Positions 58,923 to 64,000 of a stretch of 64,000 nt of DNA are shown here, in pieces. A program made the translations under genes and the position numbers. Location of the stretch: the NCBI GenBank assembly GCA_947044365.1, contig OX345642.1, forward strand, positions 7,518,776 to 7,582,775, written 5' to 3'. Source of the DNA: Petrosia ficiformis. Taxonomy: Eukaryota > Porifera > Demospongiae > Haplosclerida > Petrosiidae. The notes under the pieces are model-generated. The model did no database searches. It saw only the letters and a program-made list of their open reading frames with translations, and was not told the DNA's origin. The first letter of the stretch is position 1. Every line of letters begins with the position of its first letter.

Positions 58923-61403
58923 ATGTCTGACTTACCAGATGAACCCGTCGATGTTGTAGTCCACAAACAGATTTTCCAAGGCATAAGGAGAGACGACATA
59001 CACCTCATACCTTGTGGAGAGCTGATCAAAAGGTTCAAGTTGCTGGAACTATATGACAACAGTACCTTGAGTCGCAGGAGAATGAAGATGGGCATTGTCA
59101 CATGCCTAGCACTGCCAGCAGAAATTTCAATTCTGAGAAAAGAAAAGATCATATCGTCAAGCACTAACAGGTGCATACTGATGGACAAAAACAGTGCAGA
59201 AAGATACATTGAAGCCATTCTCAAAAGCAGAGGGGTATCTGTTGACAGCTTGCAACAAAATGTAACGAAAGAACCCCTCCACACTGCTCCTGATCACACA
59301 ACAGAAAACATGGACACAACTGGTACTGATATTGAGCAGGCAGACATCGTATCCGAGGGCAATTCACTCCGGGAAGACCAAAGCCTTGCAGTTGAAGTCA
59401 TTTCGGACTCAGAGACCGTCACACATTCGTCTCCCATTCAAAAACATCCACCAGGACCACACATTGTGATCAGCGAAGACGACGGAAGTCACACTGCAAT
59501 TAATGATATGGAAGTAGTGCCTTGGATTTCTGATGTAGAAACTTCAACTAAACAAGCATCTACAAAAGGCAGCACGAGAGGCCGCAAGGGTACTCCTCCA
59601 TTGCCCGAGGACCTCATGAAAAAGATCGAAGGACTGGACACTTTCTATGCAGCTCCTTTCAATCACGAGAGGAAAGGAAAGCCTCTGAGTAGTATAACGT
59701 TAAACAAAACCAAAGAACAGATACTCTGTGAGCTTTGAATTTTTTTTAGCATTTTTTTTAGAATTTTAGAAGCCTGTTGTATAACCCCCACATTAATATC
59801 CTTCTTTCTCTATTCCTTTCCAAAGATTTTTTTGAGTACTGCAAAAGAACGGAGGAAACGTTACAATTTGGCCTCGTTCTGGACAAAGCCTTGCTAGACA
59901 AATTCCTGCTATTCATGAGAGAGGAAAAAAACTCCACTCCGGGAACACTGTGTTGTTACTGTCAGGCACTCGTACGTGCAGTAAAATATGCCGACAAAGA
60001 AGAGAAAACAACACAGTTACAAAATCTCCACAGGTACATCAGTGTCTTCCAAAAGGAGGCAGAGCTCAACAGAGATAAGTCCTGGGAGGAACTAAAAGCC
60101 AAAGGACGTTGGCTATCGTGGTAAGTATTTGTTTGTTGTTTTTTTTTTTAGTCTGACAATCAGACTTCTGATGGGGCAATTCAGATACATGTGTTGTTAT
60201 ACAGCCATTCTGTTTTCGTGTAGGAAGGAAGTCTTGGAGGTCCTCGCACAGTTGAACGATGACTACAACTCGTCCACTGATTGGGAGAGGATCAAACTTT
60301 CCCGATCACTTCTTGTTGTGTTAGTGTACACGGCCATTCCTCCGGGACGTGGAAGGGAATACAGAGAATTGCACTTCAAGATTCACGAGAGTGAAATAAC
60401 GGGACCTTACGAAAGCAGATTGCACAAAAACATTTTGCACTTTTCACCTTACGAGGGGAAGGCCATAATGTACATTACCGATCACAAGACAGGACATTCA
60501 ACTGGACCACAAATGATCTCTTGTCCTGATGACAGCTACTTCATGAACGTCCTGTCAGACTACCTCTTACGCTATCGCAACAAGATACCAAACAGTTCGA
60601 AATCAACCATTCTCTTTCTGGTGAGTTCCACGCACGTACATGTACATGTGTGACTGTCAACTATTTGTCTGATTTGTCGTGAGTGACACTCGCCTTGTTT
60701 CTCTCTCTCTCTCTCTTTCTCTCTCTAGGATGATGACGGTGGATGCTATAATTCCAAGAATTGGACTAAATACATTCAATCAATATTCTACAAGTACACG
60801 GGAGTTGGTGGAGTATCAATACATGCATTGCGGTCGTCGTTTGTCACATTTGCCGGCAACGAATCGACGGAAGCAGTGATGGAAAGTATTGCCGTGGCAA
60901 TGCGACACTCTAGAAGATATCAGCAGGACATCTACGACAAGAGGACCATCAACGAAAGAGTGAAACCAGGTGTCCACTTTGCTTCAAAACAAGTCCTGCA
61001 AGCACTACGTCGTCCACCGCCAGCCATAGATGTAACATCACCAAAGAAAATGTGCAAAAGCTTAGAGGATATCAGTGACGAGGACTCAGATGATCCAACA
61101 AGCTCAAATGTCGTCGTTCCCGGAGAAAGTGTTGCCATGATTGCCAACGATTCAACTGAGAGATGTCCAAAGTTAATTTTTGCAAAAGTCCTTGAGATAA
61201 ATGCCACAACAAAAACGGCACTATTAAACGAATTAGTGGAGACATTTCCCGGATACTATCGTCTCAAGATCGCTTCAAACAGGTGGGAAGAAAAACTCTC
61301 TTGTTTGATTACAGGTATTGACTTGGTGTACTCACGTGAGCACAGGGCATATGAACTCAGGACTCCTCTTGACGATATCACCCAAATACAAACACTCCAG
61401 TGA
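58923..61403 (+). CDS. Tyrosine recombinase (Crypton-like), four exons, copy B
   Basis: Exons 58923-59727, 59826-60120, 60224-60620 and 60729-61403 have the same lengths (805, 295, 397, 675) and splice phases as copy A, again giving 723 residues. All catalytic positions (box I Arg, Lys455, His531, Arg534, His559, Tyr568) are kept. Scattered amino-acid changes include Cys to Tyr near residue 472 and Asn to Asp and Asp to Asn at the start of exon 4. No stop or frameshift appears, so either the copy is recent or function is maintained. Confidence 0.88.
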
Positions 61404-61423
61404 ACCTGCATTAAATGTAACAT

Positions 61424-61560
61424 ATATATATATATATATATATATTAATGCTAAATAATTATTTTAATCTTGGTTTTCATATCATTATTATAACTATGAT
61501 CATAATAATTATTGACAATTAATTAATTATAATAAATATATATATTTAATAATTATATAT

Positions 61561-61610
<50 letters not shown>

Positions 61611-61621
61611 ATATATATATA

Positions 61622-61665
<44 letters not shown>

Positions 61666-61780
61666 TGTCATCACTATAACGATTATTTTATTATCGTAAT
61701 TATTGTATATATATATTATATATAATTATATAATTATATTATATATATATATATATATATAATTATTATAATTATCACAT
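61424..61780. repeat. AT dinucleotide tracts between the element genes (copy B)
   Basis: Same position as in copy A but with different run lengths, for example a shorter TATATA block near 61580-61620. Confidence 0.95.
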
Positions 61781-62000
61781 ACCTCATTATTACTTACAAC
61801 GATTCAGACAACCCGCGACGCTGGTTCTCTCCATTTACACTGGGTCTAAATTTCACTGAAGCTAGTGCTATTGTAGGGTTTCCCCTACAGACTACTCAGA
61901 TTCAACTTCTGGATGAAGCAACTTTTAGCATAGAGCTCACGTGATGTGTTAAATCTAGGCCCAGCATTTCAATTAAACGTGGTGTAAATTTTTCTATGAC

Positions 62001-62212
62001 ATGGATACGAGCATGGAGAGCTTCAAGCGTGTCATTGAAGGTACATGTAAATGTGTATGATAAATGCTTCAATAGTTACTAGTTCATATGTGTATATATA
62101 TATATATATATAATGTAATTGCATATAAAAAGTATATACATATATATATATATATAATTATGGAGTACTCTATTTGTGTAGTACCAACAGTGATGCATTT
62201 CTGTAGTATATA

Positions 62213-62251
<39 letters not shown>

Positions 62252-64000
62252 TAATTATATATATATATAATTATATATATTATGGAATACCTTTTCTAGC
62301 TACTAATTATATACATACATGTATACTATAATATAGAGTTTTGTATAAGATGCATTAATTACTATTTTAGCACCTGACAATCATTACCACTGCAACATGT
62401 ATAATTATATATATATATATAACAGTTTCTCATAATACAGAGTGAAAATTATAGATAATTATTGTAGCTAAGTAAAATTGTATATCTCATGTCACAATTC
62501 ATCATTCAGTTTTCATTTGTTATTCATTCTTTACCCCAGAATATCCACAACGAAATGCTTCTCAAATATTTCCATTATTAATAAAGATTCTGGAATTATC
62601 GAGTACTCTACCGGTTGACCATGAATTCATGTGTCATCTTGTAGAAAATTTGTCTGCTAGTGTACAAGTATTAAGAGGTGAGCCTAACACTAGCAATGGA
62701 AGTAGAACTGGTACAAGTAGCTCCACCAGCATCATACCCTCTTCCGTGAGAAAGTCAATGCCTAGCTCTGTGCCTGTACCATCAAATTCTAGGTCTGCAT
62801 TGTCTAACTCAGCATTACCTACGACTAGTCGTAGGAGAGCACGTGATGATGGGGAAGAGGGTTCTAGTGGGCATTCTAATCGGCCAAAGCGTCGTAGAAT
62901 GAGAAGTGATGCCATTTCAAATGCTGGTGGACAGTCTACACGTACCACTAGGTCTGTTGACAGTGACATTTGTGCAATTAAGAATGTCACCATTCCATCT
63001 ACATGGAAACCCGAATGTCCAGAAAAAAAGGGACATCTTTTGATAAGGGTGACAGAATGTGCTTCTGAAAACTCTGATATTCCAGGAGCTGTTGGAATTA
63101 AACACGACCTTCCAGCTGTGACTAACCCGACAAACGTCACTGCTGTTAGGGAAGAATTGGATAAGCTATACAATGCTGCTTCATCCAAAGTGGTTCGGTA
63201 TTCTATGCTAAAAAATCAGTGTGACGTACAATGTTACTATGGCATAGGTAGAGTCATGAATGAGTTGATAAACAAGTCTGCACATCTACACAGTTTTATC
63301 AACAGGGCTAAATACGGAGAATCATATCAACCACACCCTACAGACCCCAATTTATTACAGTTGTGCAGTAAGCCAACAACTGTAGTAAGTATTGCAGAGG
63401 GTGACGTTAGCATTCTCGATAAGCTGGCAGGACACTGCATGAAACGCAGGAAAACAGATGTACTGAGTTCACTGGGCGGGTGTATAACACCTGACTGTCA
63501 ACTCTGTCCCACGCTGAAGCGTAGATGGGAACAAACTGGTGTACTTCGGTACCACACCGAAGAGACATGCCAGTCTGGTAATGTAGCCATGTGTGCGGCA
63601 TCAATGAAGTACAAGAACACTAGCAAGTCTTCGCTTCATGAATGTCTATTATTTGCTCGATTGTGTCCTCCCACCACCAAGCTTGCCAAAGGTGTTTGTG
63701 GTATTCCAGCTAGTGTCATTGTAAAAGATCTGGTAGATCTGTGCAGGCTTGGGACACAGAGTGACCGAATGTACCTGTGTCGTGATATGGACTTTGTAAT
63801 AAACGGTGGAAATGATGCTCTCAGTGCCATCCATTTTGTGGACGGGGACTCAGGGTTTATTGTGACAGACAAATTTGCAGATCTGCAAAAGTATAGCCAA
63901 TATGGCAGTGCAGTGCATTTCACAAATGGTGTTTCTGAAACATGGATTCCATTTCGTGAAGCATTTCACGATGCTGTTGAAATATCCCATAAATTTGTGG
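62001..64000 (+). CDS. SET-like domain protein of the element, copy B, 3' part outside window
   Basis: Exon 62001-62040 joins 62540 onward with the same phase as copy A and stays open to the window end, covering about the first 500 residues. Few substitutions are present (Cys to Arg in RRRARDDG, Val to Ile in GGCITPDC, Asn to Thr in CPPTTKLA, Val to Ile in ASVIVKD). The SET-like part lies beyond the window. Confidence 0.8.

Larger units (their letters stand above)
58562..64000 (+). mobile_element. Tyrosine-recombinase/SET two-gene element, copy B (truncated by window end)
   Basis: Collinear with 28670 onward, about 99% identical, with differences mostly at single bases and in AT-tract lengths. 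The left end follows GGGTTTAGGG, as in copy A. Copies lie in the same direction 29.9 kb apart. Confidence 0.85.

Overview
The window reads as metazoan nuclear DNA, most plausibly from an early-branching animal such as a sponge. It is AT-rich, real genes carry GT-AG introns (only 47-54 bp in the one conserved host gene), metazoan gene families are present, and most of the length is tandem repeat. The sponge assignment is inference. There are no bacterial signatures.

Layout. 1-738: last five exons of a SAMHD1-type dNTP triphosphohydrolase. 0.8-3.8 kb: a small minisatellite, decayed exon-like pieces, five tandem ~300-bp units that carry splice-site consensus sequences, and a broken mitochondrial-type thioredoxin. 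4.0-27.5 kb: a ~180-bp satellite interrupted by an internally deleted Ty3/gypsy retrotransposon (9561-11529, 5-bp target duplication) and by a ~15-kb array of 62/66-bp units (12.3-27.15 kb). 27.9-28.66 kb: a G-rich 39-bp minisatellite. 28.67-35.6 kb: copy A of a two-gene mobile element. 35.6 kb: a sequence that folds as an HDV-like self-cleaving ribozyme. 36.9-38.0 kb: three 430-bp hairpin-bearing repeats. 38.66-42.27 kb: a 3.6-kb unit with ~330-bp inverted terminal arms around two small divergent genes. 42.27-57.37 kb: about 35 copies of a 438/449-bp satellite. 58.5 kb: a TTTAGGG telomere-like tract, followed directly by copy B of the two-gene element, which runs off the window.

The main discovery candidate is the two-gene element. 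Gene 1, spliced from four exons, encodes a 723-residue tyrosine recombinase with a full R-K-H-R-H-Y catalytic set. Gene 2, spliced from two exons, encodes a 902-residue nuclear-type protein ending in a SET-like methyltransferase fold. Both copies start at the same base immediately after GGGTTTAGGG although their upstream flanks differ. That suggests a Crypton-like, site-specific element whose target or end is telomere-like, carrying its own chromatin-modifying protein. No reverse transcriptase lies in either copy. An HDV-like ribozyme begins 268 bp after the gene 2 stop codon in copy A and may mark or process the 3' end of the element or of its transcript.

Most of the remaining open frames are by-products of tandem arrays and are not annotated as genes.
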